Shown here one piece after another: positions 8,602 to 17,438 of a stretch of DNA of 64,000 nt. The number at the start of each line of letters is the position of its first letter. Position 1 is the stretch's first letter. Made by a program: the position numbers and the translations under genes. Source of the DNA: Martinezella calliandrae (GTDB taxonomy: Bacteria > Pseudomonadota > Alphaproteobacteria > Rhizobiales > Rhizobiaceae); contig NZ_JARFYN010000015.1 of the NCBI RefSeq assembly GCF_030272695.1, positions 62,001-126,000 of the forward strand, written 5' to 3'. The notes under the pieces were generated by a model. That model saw nothing but the letters and a program-made list of their open reading frames with translations, was not told where the DNA came from and did not search any database.

Positions 8602-9711
8602 ATGTATGTTGCCGTTAAAGGCGGCGAAGCCGCCATCGCCAATGCCCACCGGCTGCTCGCCGATCGTCGCCGCGGCGATCGTTCGCTGCCGGCACTCGGC
8701 ATCGACCAGATCGTCGCGCAGCTGGCGCTCGCCGTCGACCGCGTGATGGCCGAGGCCTCACTTTATGACCGTACGCTGGCCGCGCTTGCCGTTCGCCAGG
8801 CGCGCGGCGACATGATCGAAGCGATTTTCCTGCTGCGCGCCTATCGCACGACGCTGCCGCGCTTCGGCTATTCCCGGCCGCTGGACACGTCGGCGATGAA
8901 AATCGAACGCCGCATCTCCGCTACCTACAAGGACCTCCCGGGCGGCCAGCTTCTCGGCCCCACGTTCGACTATACCCACCGTCTGCTCGATCCGGACCTG
9001 CTCACCGATACGCCGGTGGACGAGCCGATGCAGCGGCCGGCGGAAGAAGGCCGCGTGATGCGGGTCTCCGAAATTTTGGGCCAGGAAGGGCTAATCGAAG
9101 GCGACGGCGAGATGCCGATCGACCACGAGACCGGCGACCTGACGCGCGAGCCGATGGAATTCCCGATGACCCGCGATCTGCGCCTGCAGGCGCTGGCTCG
9201 CGGCGACGAAGGCTTCCTGTTGGCGCTCGGCTATTCGACCCAGCGTGGCTATGGTCGCACCCACCCCTTCACCGGCGAGATCCGCATTGGTGAAGTGGAG
9301 GTCGAACTCGACGTGCCCGAACTCGGCTTTGCCGTCTCGCTCGGCTCGATCCAGGTCACCGAATGTCAGATGGTAAACCAATTCAAAGGCTCGGCCAAGG
9401 CGCCGCCGCAGTTTACCCGCGGTTACGGCCTCGTGTTCGGCCAGAGCGAACGCAAGGCTATGGCGATGTCGCTGGTCGATCGGGCGCTCCGCGCCGACGA
9501 ACTCGGCGAGGATATCGTCGCGCCCGCCCAAGACGAGGAATTCGTCATCTCCCACTCCGACAATGTCCAAGCGACCGGCTTCGTCGAACATCTGAAGCTG
9601 CCGCACTATGTCGACTTCCAGGCCGAACTCGACCTGGTGCGCCGCATGCGGCGCGACTTCGAGGCCGCCCGCGATGGCGGCAAGGATCCCATGACGGAGG
9701 CAGCCGAATGA
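8602..9711 (+). CDS. phnI: C-P lyase core subunit PhnI
   Basis: 369 residues, close to the family norm. PhnI, with PhnG/H/L, performs the nucleosidase-like exchange that attaches phosphonate to the ribose of ATP. The N-terminus MYVAVKGGEAAIANAHRLL is a family signature; GYSTQRGYGRTHPF and the LGSIQVTECQMVNQFKGS stretch are also characteristic. Overlaps phnJ by the ATGA motif at 9708-9711. Confidence 0.95.
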   Translation: MYVAVKGGEAAIANAHRLLADRRRGDRSLPALGIDQIVAQLALAVDRVMAEASLYDRTLAALAVRQARGDMIEAIFLLRAYRTTLPRFGYSRPLDTSAMKIERRISATYKDLPGGQLLGPTFDYTHRLLDPDLLTDTPVDEPMQRPAEEGRVMRVSEILGQEGLIEGDGEMPIDHETGDLTREPMEFPMTRDLRLQALARGDEGFLLALGYSTQRGYGRTHPFTGEIRIGEVEVELDVPELGFAVSLGSIQVTECQMVNQFKGSAKAPPQFTRGYGLVFGQSERKAMAMSLVDRALRADELGEDIVAPAQDEEFVISHSDNVQATGFVEHLKLPHYVDFQAELDLVRRMRRDFEAARDGGKDPMTEAAE

Positions 9712-10589
9712 CCGAACTCGCCACCTACAATTTCGCCTATCTCGACGAACAGACCAAGCGCATGATCCGCCGCGCCATCCTGAAGGCGATCGCCATTCCC
9801 GGCTATCAGGTACCCTTCGCCTCGCGCGAAATGCCGATGCCCTACGGCTGGGGCACCGGCGGCGTGCAGCTGACGGCAGCGATCATCGGACCCTACGATG
9901 TCCTGAAGGTTATCGATCAGGGGGCCGACGACACGACCAACGCCGTGTCTATACGCGCGTTCTTCCAGAAAGTGGCTAACGTCGCAGTCACCACCCGAAC
10001 TGACGAAGCCACCATCATCCAGACGCGCCACCGCATCCCGGAAGCCAAGCTCGGCCCCAACCAGGTACTGGTCTACCAGGTGCCGATCCCGGAACCCCTG
10101 CGCTTCCTGGAGCCGCGCGAGACCGAGACCCGGAAGATGCATGCGCTCGAGGAATACGGTCTCATGCATGTGAAGCTTTACGAGGATATCGCCCGCAACG
10201 GCCGCATCGCCACCACCTACGCGTATCCGGTCAAGGTCTCCGGCCGCTACGTGATGGACCCGTCGCCGACGCCGAAATTCGACAATCCGAAAATGCACAT
10301 GTCGGATGCGCTGCAGCTTTTCGGCGCCGGCCGCGAGAAGCGTATTTATGCCGTGCCGCCTTACACCGAGGTCGTCAGCCTCGATTTCGAGGATCATCCC
10401 TTCGAAGTGCAGCGCTTCGACAAGCCCTGCGCGCTTTGCGGTGCCGAGCAGGTCTATCTGGACGAAGTGATCCTCGATGATAAGGGTGGCCGGATGTTTG
10501 TCTGCTCCGACACCGATTTCTGCGAGGACCGTCGCGCCCATGGCCATATGGGTACAATGTTGGCACCCAACAAGGAGGCCGCCGAATGA
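9708..10589 (+). CDS. phnJ: Carbon-phosphorus lyase PhnJ (radical SAM)
   Basis: 293 residues. Uses S-adenosylmethionine and a 4Fe-4S cluster to break the C-P bond of ribose 1-phosphonate 5-phosphate, giving the alkane and the 1,2-cyclic phosphate. Four cysteines (C241, C244, C266 and C272; CALCGAEQ and FVCSDTDFCED) match the unusual CX2CX21CX5C arrangement and the E. coli numbering, and include the cluster ligands and the thiyl-radical cysteine. Start ATG 9708 overlaps the phnI stop; the end overlaps phnK by ATGA. Confidence 0.97.
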   Translation: MTELATYNFAYLDEQTKRMIRRAILKAIAIPGYQVPFASREMPMPYGWGTGGVQLTAAIIGPYDVLKVIDQGADDTTNAVSIRAFFQKVANVAVTTRTDEATIIQTRHRIPEAKLGPNQVLVYQVPIPEPLRFLEPRETETRKMHALEEYGLMHVKLYEDIARNGRIATTYAYPVKVSGRYVMDPSPTPKFDNPKMHMSDALQLFGAGREKRIYAVPPYTEVVSLDFEDHPFEVQRFDKPCALCGAEQVYLDEVILDDKGGRMFVCSDTDFCEDRRAHGHMGTMLAPNKEAAE

Positions 10590-11362
10590 GTGCCACGCCA
10601 CTCCTCAAGGTCAAGGATATCTCGAAATTCTACGGCAGCCGCATCGGATGCCGAAACGTGTCCTTCGACCTTTGGCCCGGTGAAGTGCTGGCGATCGTCG
10701 GCGAATCCGGTTCAGGCAAGACGACGCTGCTCAACTGCATCTCGACCCGGCTGCTGCCGACCACCGGCAGCGTCGAATATCATATGCGCGACGAGACCTA
10801 TCGCGAGCTCTTCCGCATGAACGAGGCCGAGCGCCGCTTCCTGATGCGCACCGACTGGGGCTTCGTCCATCAGAACCCGGCCGACGGCCTGCGCATGACG
10901 GTCTCGGCCGGCGCCAATGTCGGCGAGCGGCTGATGGCGATCGGCAACCGGCACTACGGCAATATCCGCGCCACGGCGGTAGACTGGCTGGAACGCGTCG
11001 AAATCGACGCCGACCGCATCGACGATCAGCCGCGCGCCTTCTCCGGCGGCATGCGCCAGCGCCTGCAGATCGCCCGCAATCTGGTGACCGGCCCGCGCCT
11101 AGTATTCATGGATGAGCCAACCGGCGGCCTCGACGTTTCCGTTCAGGCCCGCCTGCTCGATCTCGTGCGCGGCCTCGTCAACGATCTCGGCCTGTCGGCG
11201 ATCATCGTCACGCACGACCTCGCCGTCGCCCGCCTGCTGTCACACCGCATGATGGTGATGAAGGACGGCGTGGTGATCGAACACGGTCTCACGGACCGCG
11301 TGCTCGACGATCCACGCGAGCCCTATACGCAACTGCTCGTCTCCTCGATCCTGCAGGTTTAA
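10586..11362 (+). CDS. phnK: C-P lyase ABC-type ATPase PhnK
   Basis: 258 residues, single ABC ATPase domain. Walker A GESGSGKTT, signature FSGGMRQRLQIARNL, Walker B LVFMDEPTGGLDVS and H-loop THDLAVA are present. PhnK docks on the PhnGHIJ core rather than on a membrane permease, and its ATP turnover remodels the complex. It begins in the ATGA overlap with phnJ and is followed after 4 bp by phnL. Confidence 0.94.
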   Translation: MSATPLLKVKDISKFYGSRIGCRNVSFDLWPGEVLAIVGESGSGKTTLLNCISTRLLPTTGSVEYHMRDETYRELFRMNEAERRFLMRTDWGFVHQNPADGLRMTVSAGANVGERLMAIGNRHYGNIRATAVDWLERVEIDADRIDDQPRAFSGGMRQRLQIARNLVTGPRLVFMDEPTGGLDVSVQARLLDLVRGLVNDLGLSAIIVTHDLAVARLLSHRMMVMKDGVVIEHGLTDRVLDDPREPYTQLLVSSILQV

Positions 11363-11366
11363 GGCC

Positions 11367-12074
11367 ATGGCAACTCCCCTCGTCGTTTCCGAAGTCTTCA
11401 AAAGCTTCACCATGCACCTGCGCGACGGCATCCGCCTGCCGGTCGTCGCCGATGTCTCCTTCTCCGTTGCCTCGGGCGAATGCGTCGTACTCGGCGGCCC
11501 TTCGGGCATCGGCAAGAGCTCGCTCCTGAAGATGATCTACGGCAATTATGCCGTAGACAGCGGCCAGATCCTCGTGGTGCACAAGGACAGGATCGTCGAT
11601 CTCGCCGCCGCCGATCCGCGCACCGTGCTGGAAGTTCGCCGCTATACAATGGGTTATGTCAGCCAGTTCCTGCGAACCGTGCCGCGCGTTGCGGCCATCG
11701 ATGTCGTTGCCGAACCGCTGTTGGCGCGCGGCGAAAGTGCCGATAGCGCCCGAGAAAAGGCGGCCAGCTTGCTGACGCAACTCAACCTGCCGGAAGAGCT
11801 CTGGCAATTGCCGCCCGCCACTTTCTCCGGCGGTGAGCAGCAGCGCGTCAACATCGCCCGCGGCTTCATAACCGATCACGCCATTCTGCTGCTCGACGAG
11901 CCGACCGCCTCTCTCGACGCCAAGAACCGCGCCGTCGTGGTCGACATGATCGAACGCAAGAAAAAGGCGGGCGTCGCGCTGCTCGGCATCTTCCATGACG
12001 AGGAAGTACGCGAGGCTGTCGGCAGCCGCATTCTCGATGTCTCGCAATTCTCACCCAGAAAGTCAGCCGCATGA
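11367..12074 (+). CDS. phnL: C-P lyase ABC-type ATPase PhnL
   Basis: 235 residues, one ABC ATPase domain: Walker A GGPSGIGKSS, signature FSGGEQQRVNIARGF, Walker B ILLLDEPTASLDA, with a His in FHDEEV as H-loop. PhnL pairs with PhnK on the C-P lyase core and is needed for attaching phosphonate to ribose. It overlaps the acyltransferase gene by ATGA at 12071-12074, showing translational coupling to a gene that lies outside the core enzyme set. Confidence 0.93.
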   Translation: MATPLVVSEVFKSFTMHLRDGIRLPVVADVSFSVASGECVVLGGPSGIGKSSLLKMIYGNYAVDSGQILVVHKDRIVDLAAADPRTVLEVRRYTMGYVSQFLRTVPRVAAIDVVAEPLLARGESADSAREKAASLLTQLNLPEELWQLPPATFSGGEQQRVNIARGFITDHAILLLDEPTASLDAKNRAVVVDMIERKKKAGVALLGIFHDEEVREAVGSRILDVSQFSPRKSAA

Positions 12075-12688
12075 ACCGCCAATTGGGCGAAACGCCCTTC
12101 ATCAGCCCGACCGCCACCGTCAAGAACTCGACGCTCGGCCGCTATACCGAAGTCGCTGACCGCTGCCGCATCGATGAAACCGAGATCGGCGACTATTCCT
12201 ATATCATGCAGGACGGCGCCGCCTGGTGCACGACGATCGGCAAGTTCGTCAACATTGCCGCGGCGGTGCGGATTAACGCCACAAATCATCCGACCTGGCG
12301 GGCGACGCTGCATCACTTCACCTATCGCGCAGCGGACTATTGGCCGGATGCCGATATGGAGAAGGATTTCTTCACCTGGCGGCGCGACCACCGCGTGACC
12401 ATCGGCAACGATGTCTGGATCGGCCACGGCGCCACCATCCTTCCAGGCGTCATCGTTGGCAACGGCGCAGTCATCGGAGCCGGCGCGGTCGTCTCCAAGG
12501 ACGTCGCCCCCTATACGATCGTCGGCGGCGTGCCGGCCAAGCTCATCCGCCAGCGCTTCACCGAATCAGTCGGCGCGCGCATGGACAAGCTTGCCTGGTG
12601 GAATTGGGATCATGCCACGCTGCGTACTGCACTTGACGACTTCCGCGCCCTTTCCGCGGAGGATTTCTTGGTCCGCTACGGCGCGTGA
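12071..12688 (+). CDS. Phosphonate-cluster hexapeptide-repeat acyltransferase
   Basis: 205 residues of the left-handed beta-helix transferase type: imperfect hexapeptides in the N-terminal half, then VTIGNDVWIGHGATILPGVIVGNGAVIGAGAVVSKDVAPYTIVGGVPAKLI across two visible stretches, like CatB/Vat xenobiotic acetyltransferases. A subfamily of these genes sits in C-P lyase operons; by position it could acetylate aminoalkylphosphonates, as PhnO does in E. coli with an unrelated GNAT fold. Substrate is inferred from context only. Coupled to phnL by an ATGA overlap and followed by a terminator. Confidence 0.85.
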   Translation: MNRQLGETPFISPTATVKNSTLGRYTEVADRCRIDETEIGDYSYIMQDGAAWCTTIGKFVNIAAAVRINATNHPTWRATLHHFTYRAADYWPDADMEKDFFTWRRDHRVTIGNDVWIGHGATILPGVIVGNGAVIGAGAVVSKDVAPYTIVGGVPAKLIRQRFTESVGARMDKLAWWNWDHATLRTALDDFRALSAEDFLVRYGA

Positions 12689-12733
12689 CGCCTCCGCGCA
12701 ACAGGCGCAATCATCGCTCAAATCTGCCTCGAA

Positions 12734-12769
12734 GCCCGAAAATCCTTCGCGATTTTCGGGCTTCTTCGT
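12734..12769 (+). terminator. Rho-independent terminator after the phnG-L unit
   Basis: GCCCGAAAATC-CTTCGC-GATTTTCGGGC is a perfect 11-bp stem (12734-12761) followed by TTCTTCGTT. It ends the phnGHIJKL-acyltransferase transcript 46 bp after the last stop codon and separates it from the PHO box of phnC. Confidence 0.82.
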
Positions 12770-12800
12770 TGCCGTTGCGAAAGGCCCAAATGACGGTGGA

Positions 12801-12829
12801 TTGTAACAGCAGTTACATAAATCTGACAT
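12801..12829 (+). promoter_or_regulatory. PHO-box-like triple repeat upstream of phnC
   Basis: Three 7-mers in 11-bp phase: TTGTAAC (12801), GTTACAT (12812) and CTGACAT (12823), each separated by 4 bases. The last two form a standard PHO box and the first a possible third half-site. The phnC start is 160 bp downstream. Inference: PhoB-dependent promoter for phnCDE. Confidence 0.7.
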
Positions 12830-12989
12830 CGGAGCTTCATGAACCGGGGCTAATGCGTTGCCTATGCTCAGCGCATGACCGCCTCGAAGGCCTCTTCGAA
12901 GCGAAGGATCATGCGCCTGTCCAGATGGTCCCGCGGCGCCGATCTCAATGTTTGCAGTGGAACCAGCCAGCCGTGAAAGGGAAGACCTC

Positions 12990-13844
12990 ATGTTCGAGCT
13001 GAAGAATGTCTCGCGCCGATTCGGAAACAAGCTCGCCGTCGATTCCGTGACGCTGGACATTCCACAAGGACAGATGGTCGGCGTCATCGGCCGTTCGGGC
13101 GCCGGCAAATCCACGCTACTGCGAATGATCAACCGGCTCGCTGATCCGAGCTCCGGCTCGATCCACTTTGCCGGCACCGAAGTTTCCAAATTGCGCGGCC
13201 GGGCATTGCGTAGCTGGCAGCGCGATTGCGCCATGATCTTTCAGCAGTTCAACCTGGTTCCTCGCCTCGACGTGCTCACCAACGTCATGCTCGGCCGCTT
13301 GAATCAGCGCTCCACCATGCTGAGCCTGCTTGCCATTTTCAGCCGCGAAGAGCGCATCGAAGCCATCGCAGCGCTTGAACGCCTCGGCATCGAGCAGACC
13401 GCCTTGCAGATGGCCGGCACGCTATCGGGGGGCCAGCAGCAGCGCGTTGCCATCGCCCGCGCCCTTATGCAGCAGCCGAAAATGATGCTCGCCGATGAGC
13501 CGATCGCCTCGCTCGATCCGTTGAACGCGAAGATCGTCATGGATGCGCTTCGCGACATCAACGAGCGCGAGGGCATCACCGTCATCACCAACCTGCACAC
13601 ACTCGATACGGCGCGCAACTATTGCGAACGCATCGTCGGTATGGCGGCCGGCCGCGTTGTCTTCGACGGCAAGCCCGCGGAGCTGACGGCCGAGGCCGTC
13701 AAGGAAATCTACGGCACCGACAAGGACGGTGCCGGCATCGACGAGACGATGACGTCGACCGCTATCAATCTTTCCGATCCGTCCGCGCAAGGCGCGGCAA
13801 GCCCATCTGCCGGCCCGCAACCGCTGGCACTGGCCGGTCTCTGA
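12990..13844 (+). CDS. phnC: Phosphonate ABC importer ATPase PhnC
   Basis: 284 residues from ATG 12990 ([14 protein letters not shown]), with GAAAGGGAAG 6-15 bases upstream; the in-frame ATG at 12948 has no such site. Walker [10 protein letters not shown], signature [15 protein letters not shown], Walker [14 protein letters not shown] and H-loop NLHTLD. The His in NLHTL is in place. Powers uptake of phosphonates with PhnD and the two PhnE permeases. The C-terminal ~30 residues are Ala/Ser/Pro-rich and not part of the ATPase fold. Confidence 0.94.
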   Translation: MFELKNVSRRFGNKLAVDSVTLDIPQGQMVGVIGRSGAGKSTLLRMINRLADPSSGSIHFAGTEVSKLRGRALRSWQRDCAMIFQQFNLVPRLDVLTNVMLGRLNQRSTMLSLLAIFSREERIEAIAALERLGIEQTALQMAGTLSGGQQQRVAIARALMQQPKMMLADEPIASLDPLNAKIVMDALRDINEREGITVITNLHTLDTARNYCERIVGMAAGRVVFDGKPAELTAEAVKEIYGTDKDGAGIDETMTSTAINLSDPSAQGAASPSAGPQPLALAGL

Positions 13845-13936
13845 GGGAGCCGGCCGCGATCGAAGGCCCGCGTTAAGGGCGTATTTCTTTTAGACCGAAG
13901 ACATCCGGGGACACCGGCTAATCAGGAGACGAACCC

Positions 13937-14842
13937 ATGTTGAAGAAGACCCTTCTCGCAGCCGCAGCGCTTCTCGCGCTCGCTGGTGGCGCTGCCGCTC
14001 AGGACATCAAAGAATTCCGCGTTGGTATTCTCGGTGGCGAAAACGAAGCTGACCGCCTGCGCAACTATGCTTGCCTCGCCGACCACCTGAAGGAAGCCTT
14101 CGGTTTCGAAAAGGTTTCGCTTTTCCCGGCTGCCGACTATGACGGCGTTATCCAGGGCCTGCTCGGCGGCACGCTCGACTTCGCCGAACTCGGCGCTTCC
14201 GGTTACGCCGGCACCGTCATCAAGGACCCGAAGGCCGTTACCCCGATCCTGACCACACAGCAGACGGATGGCTCAACCGGCTACTACTCGATCGGTCTTG
14301 CTCTGAAGTCCTCCGGCATCAAGACGATCAACGACGCCAAGGGCAAGAAGCTCGGCTACGCCGATCCGGACTCCACGTCTGGCTACCTCGTTCCGCTGAC
14401 GCAGATCCCGAAGACCACCGGCATGCCGAACGACAAGTTCTTCGCTTCGACCCAGTTCAACGGCGGTCACGAGAACAACCTGCTCGCCGCCTATGACGGC
14501 AAGGTCGACGTTGCTGTTGACGACTCTTCGGGCCTCGGCGATTTCAAGGACGGCTTCACCTCCGGTACCTTCCGCAAGGAAGTCGACAAGGGCGCCGTTG
14601 ACCCGAACAAGCTCGTCGAAGTCTGGCGCTCGCCGCTGATCCCGAACGGCCCGCTCGTCGTTCGCAACGCGCTCGGCACCGAATGGCAGGCCAAGCTGAC
14701 CGACTTCTTCCTGAAGCTCCCGACCACCGACGCCAAGTGCTTCTCGGCAATCGAAGGCGGCGACTTCAAGGGCTACGTCAAGGTTTCCCCGGATTTCTAC
14801 AACGCCATTATCGACGTTCGTAGGGCTGCCATCGGCGGCTGA
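13937..14842 (+). CDS. phnD: Phosphonate-binding periplasmic protein PhnD
   Basis: 301 residues with a signal peptide (MLKKTLLAAAALLALAGGAAA, cleavage after AQ or AAA). The mature part is a class II periplasmic binding protein: FRVGILGGENEADRLRNY, LFPAADYDGVIQGLLGG, LGASGYAGTVI and the LGYADPDSTSGYLVP ligand loop (the PDSTSG motif binds the phosphonate oxygens). A GGAG-type site precedes ATG 13937. A strong palindrome follows the stop, so this gene is probably expressed above the permeases. Confidence 0.95.
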   Translation: MLKKTLLAAAALLALAGGAAAQDIKEFRVGILGGENEADRLRNYACLADHLKEAFGFEKVSLFPAADYDGVIQGLLGGTLDFAELGASGYAGTVIKDPKAVTPILTTQQTDGSTGYYSIGLALKSSGIKTINDAKGKKLGYADPDSTSGYLVPLTQIPKTTGMPNDKFFASTQFNGGHENNLLAAYDGKVDVAVDDSSGLGDFKDGFTSGTFRKEVDKGAVDPNKLVEVWRSPLIPNGPLVVRNALGTEWQAKLTDFFLKLPTTDAKCFSAIEGGDFKGYVKVSPDFYNAIIDVRRAAIGG

Positions 14843-14859
14843 TGCCTATCCAGACAGAA

Positions 14860-14887
14860 GGGGCGGCCGGCGCCGGCCGCCCCTTTT
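14860..14887 (+). terminator. Intra-operon terminator-like hairpin between phnD and phnE
   Basis: GGGGCGGCCGGC is followed directly by its exact complement GCCGGCCGCCCC and then TTTT. This 24-bp perfect palindrome lies 17 bp after the phnD stop and 28 bp before the phnE start. Such hairpins after binding-protein genes usually stabilise the upstream mRNA or attenuate the permease part of the operon. Confidence 0.75.
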
Positions 14888-14910
14888 CCTATCACAAGGA
14901 CAGGACTTTC

Positions 14911-15891
14911 ATGACGATTGCCGATACTCAGCCACAGATGCAAAGCGCGCCCCAGAGCGCCAAGGATATCGGCGACGCATGGAGCAGGATGGTGGCCCGC
15001 CGCCGTCTCTACACCGTCATCGGCCTAGCGATACTGATCTTCGCCTTCGTGAGCTCCGTACGTTTTGCCGACCAAAGTAATGCCGGTCATTTCTTCGACC
15101 GTCTGCCGCATCTTTTCGATTTCCTGAGCTGGCTCATACCCAAGGATTGGGCCGACGTCTATCGCGCGCTATTCGACCTGCCGAGCCCCAACGGCGCAGG
15201 CGGCGTCGGTGGTGAGGAATTCAACTTTCCGAACGGCCGCGTCTATGTCTGGGGCGATTTCTACATCCCCGAATATTTCGAGCTGATGCTCATAACGATC
15301 AATGTGGCGCTGGTCTCCACCTTCATCGGTTTCGTCTTCGCACTGCCCCTCAGCTTCTTTGCCGCACGGAACATGTCGCCGTCGCACCCGCTGCGCCTTG
15401 TGACGAAACGCTTCATGGAACTGCTGCGCGCCTTCCCCGAGATCGTCATCGCCGGCCTGTTTTCGGCGATCCTGTCGATCGGCCCGATCGCTGCCATCAT
15501 CGCCGTCGGCCTGCACACGATCGGCGCGCTCGGCAAGCTCTTCTATGAGGTGGTCGAGAATATCGACATGAAGCCCGACGAAGGCATGAAGGCAGTCGGC
15601 GCAAGCTGGACAGAGCGCGTTCGCTTCGCTGCCCTGCCGCAAGTGCTGCCGAACTTCATGTCCTATACGCTGCTGCGCTTGGAAATCAATGTCCGCGCCT
15701 CGACCATAATCGGCGCCGTCGGCGGCGGCGGTATCGGCGAAGAACTGAAGCTCTCGATCTCGCGCGGCTTTGGCGCCAAGACAGTAGCCCTCGTGCTGCT
15801 GCTCTTCGTGACGGTCATCGCCGTCGACCAATTTTCCGCATGGCTCCGTCGCCGCCTCGTCGGCGAACATGCCTTCCTTCTGCAACATTGA
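14911..15891 (+). CDS. phnE1: Phosphonate ABC importer permease PhnE (first copy)
   Basis: 326 residues from ATG 14911 (MTIADTQPQMQSAPQS), preceded by AAGGACAGGA. The frame extends up to 14842, but that stretch encodes the terminator palindrome and is rejected. One N-terminal helix (about 32-52), then a periplasmic linker and a five-helix permease core with the ABC coupling motif EGMKAVGASWTERVRFAALPQVLP and the family-typical GAVGGGGIGEEL near the end. Forms a heteromeric channel with the second PhnE. Confidence 0.93.
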   Translation: MTIADTQPQMQSAPQSAKDIGDAWSRMVARRRLYTVIGLAILIFAFVSSVRFADQSNAGHFFDRLPHLFDFLSWLIPKDWADVYRALFDLPSPNGAGGVGGEEFNFPNGRVYVWGDFYIPEYFELMLITINVALVSTFIGFVFALPLSFFAARNMSPSHPLRLVTKRFMELLRAFPEIVIAGLFSAILSIGPIAAIIAVGLHTIGALGKLFYEVVENIDMKPDEGMKAVGASWTERVRFAALPQVLPNFMSYTLLRLEINVRASTIIGAVGGGGIGEELKLSISRGFGAKTVALVLLLFVTVIAVDQFSAWLRRRLVGEHAFLLQH

Positions 15892-15899
15892 GGTGGGCC

Positions 15900-17246
15900 A
15901 TGTCCGTCATCGACGCAAGCCGCATGCAAGAAATCGAAGCACGCTACCCGGAAATCTTGCACCGATCGTTCCACCAGCGTTTCGGCGCGTTGCTGATCTT
16001 CATCGGCGTGATCCTCTACGGTATCTACGCCGTCTGGTTCTTCGACCTGCCGAGGGTCATCGCGGAAGCCCATTGGGAGCGCGTGGGCATCTATTTGAGC
16101 GAATGGATCAGCTACGACGTGCAGCCGGAATTCCGCATTTCCGCTGACAAGATCAGCGTCAAATATCCCCGTTATTCGCCGCTTGGCGACGATCCGCATC
16201 CGGATTGGGTCACCAACAATCCTGACGGCAGCCTGACGGTCTCCGTCAGCAGCACCAGCCGCACGGTGACGATTACGAAGACGCAGGCGATCCTGACGGC
16301 ACATGGCGTCACCGTTCCGATCGATATCACGGGCGATTCGCCGAAGGTTCTCGGCTCAGAGCCGGTACCGTCCTGGGTTACCGTCTATGACGACAACATC
16401 CTCGCCAATATGGGCTTTGCCGGCGACGTCAGCATTTCCACGGACCGCGTGAAGATCCGCAAGCGCTTCCTCGGCTGGGCCAACTTCATCTTCGATACGC
16501 AATCGCCCTTCTTCGACAAACCGGCGAGCGAAGTCATCGGCCTGATCGTTGCAGGCCCGCGGCTGAAGGCGAATGAATCCAACCTGTCGCTCGCTTTCGA
16601 CAATTTCTGGAACAACACCGCCTGGCAGCACGGCGATGTCATCACGAAGCTGTTCCAGACCATCGTCATGGCCTTCCTCGGTACGCTGCTAGGTTCGCTT
16701 GCAGCCTTTCCGTTGGCCTTCATGGCGGCGCGCAACATTACGCCGAACCGGGTGCTCAACCAGATATTGAAGCGCTTCTTCGACTTCCTGCGTTCGGTCG
16801 ACATGCTGATCTGGGCGCTGTTCCTGACCCGCGCCTTCGGCCCCGGCCCGCTCGCCGGCAGCGGCGCGATCTTCCTGACGGAGACCGGCACGCTCGGCAA
16901 ACTCTACTCCGAAGGGCTGGAGAATATCGACAACAAGCCGCGCGAAGGCGTCAAGTCCACCGGCTCCTCGACGGTCCTCGTTCATCGCTATGGCATCATG
17001 CCGCAGATCGTTCCCGTCATCGTCAGCCAGACGCTCTACCAATGGGAATCGAATGTACGCGGCGCCACAATTATCGGCGCGGTCGGTGCCGGCGGCATCG
17101 GCCTGAAGCTCTGGGAAGCCATGCGTACCAACGCCAATTGGGAAAACGTCGCCTATATGGTGCTGCTGATCTTGATCGTCGTCTTCCTGTTCGACATGGC
17201 GTCCAATGCACTGCGCAGGCGCTTGATGGGGACGCACACCGGGTGA
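15900..17246 (+). CDS. phnE2: Phosphonate ABC importer permease PhnE (second copy, with large insertion)
   Basis: 448 residues from ATG 15900, with GAGGTGGG just upstream. After one N-terminal helix (about 25-48) comes a soluble segment of roughly 180 residues (WISYDVQPEF to FFDKPASEV) that is Ser/Thr/Val-rich and looks beta-structured and periplasmic. The permease core begins near residue 240 and ends with the coupling loop EGVKSTGSS and GAVGAGGIGLKLWEAM. The usual PhnE is about 260-330 residues, so the insertion is notable. Nine bases separate it from phnE1. Confidence 0.92.
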   Translation: MSVIDASRMQEIEARYPEILHRSFHQRFGALLIFIGVILYGIYAVWFFDLPRVIAEAHWERVGIYLSEWISYDVQPEFRISADKISVKYPRYSPLGDDPHPDWVTNNPDGSLTVSVSSTSRTVTITKTQAILTAHGVTVPIDITGDSPKVLGSEPVPSWVTVYDDNILANMGFAGDVSISTDRVKIRKRFLGWANFIFDTQSPFFDKPASEVIGLIVAGPRLKANESNLSLAFDNFWNNTAWQHGDVITKLFQTIVMAFLGTLLGSLAAFPLAFMAARNITPNRVLNQILKRFFDFLRSVDMLIWALFLTRAFGPGPLAGSGAIFLTETGTLGKLYSEGLENIDNKPREGVKSTGSSTVLVHRYGIMPQIVPVIVSQTLYQWESNVRGATIIGAVGAGGIGLKLWEAMRTNANWENVAYMVLLILIVVFLFDMASNALRRRLMGTHTG

Positions 17247-17270
17247 AAAAAGGCTACTGAAAGCCGCGTT

Positions 17271-17288
17271 CTATCATCATTTTGTCAC
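17271..17288 (+). promoter_or_regulatory. PHO-box-like direct repeat upstream of the 2H-phosphoesterase/phnMN unit
   Basis: CTATCAT-CATT-TTGTCAC, two 7-mers with a 4-base spacer, 25 bp after the phnE2 stop and 150 bp before the next gene. It is the third PHO-box-like element of the phn region and suggests that this unit has its own PhoB-dependent promoter. Confidence 0.72.
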
Positions 17289-17438
17289 GGGAATCCGTTA
17301 GCGCAGGCGCGGGCACGACAGGATCGGTCGCGCCGGCCTTAGCCGGATTCGATTCGCCCCCGTCTGGCTTCACTTGCGGTTTGCCGCCAAATCACCGAAC
17401 AATGTTTCGCGCAGCCGATTTTTCCAAGGAATATAGCC

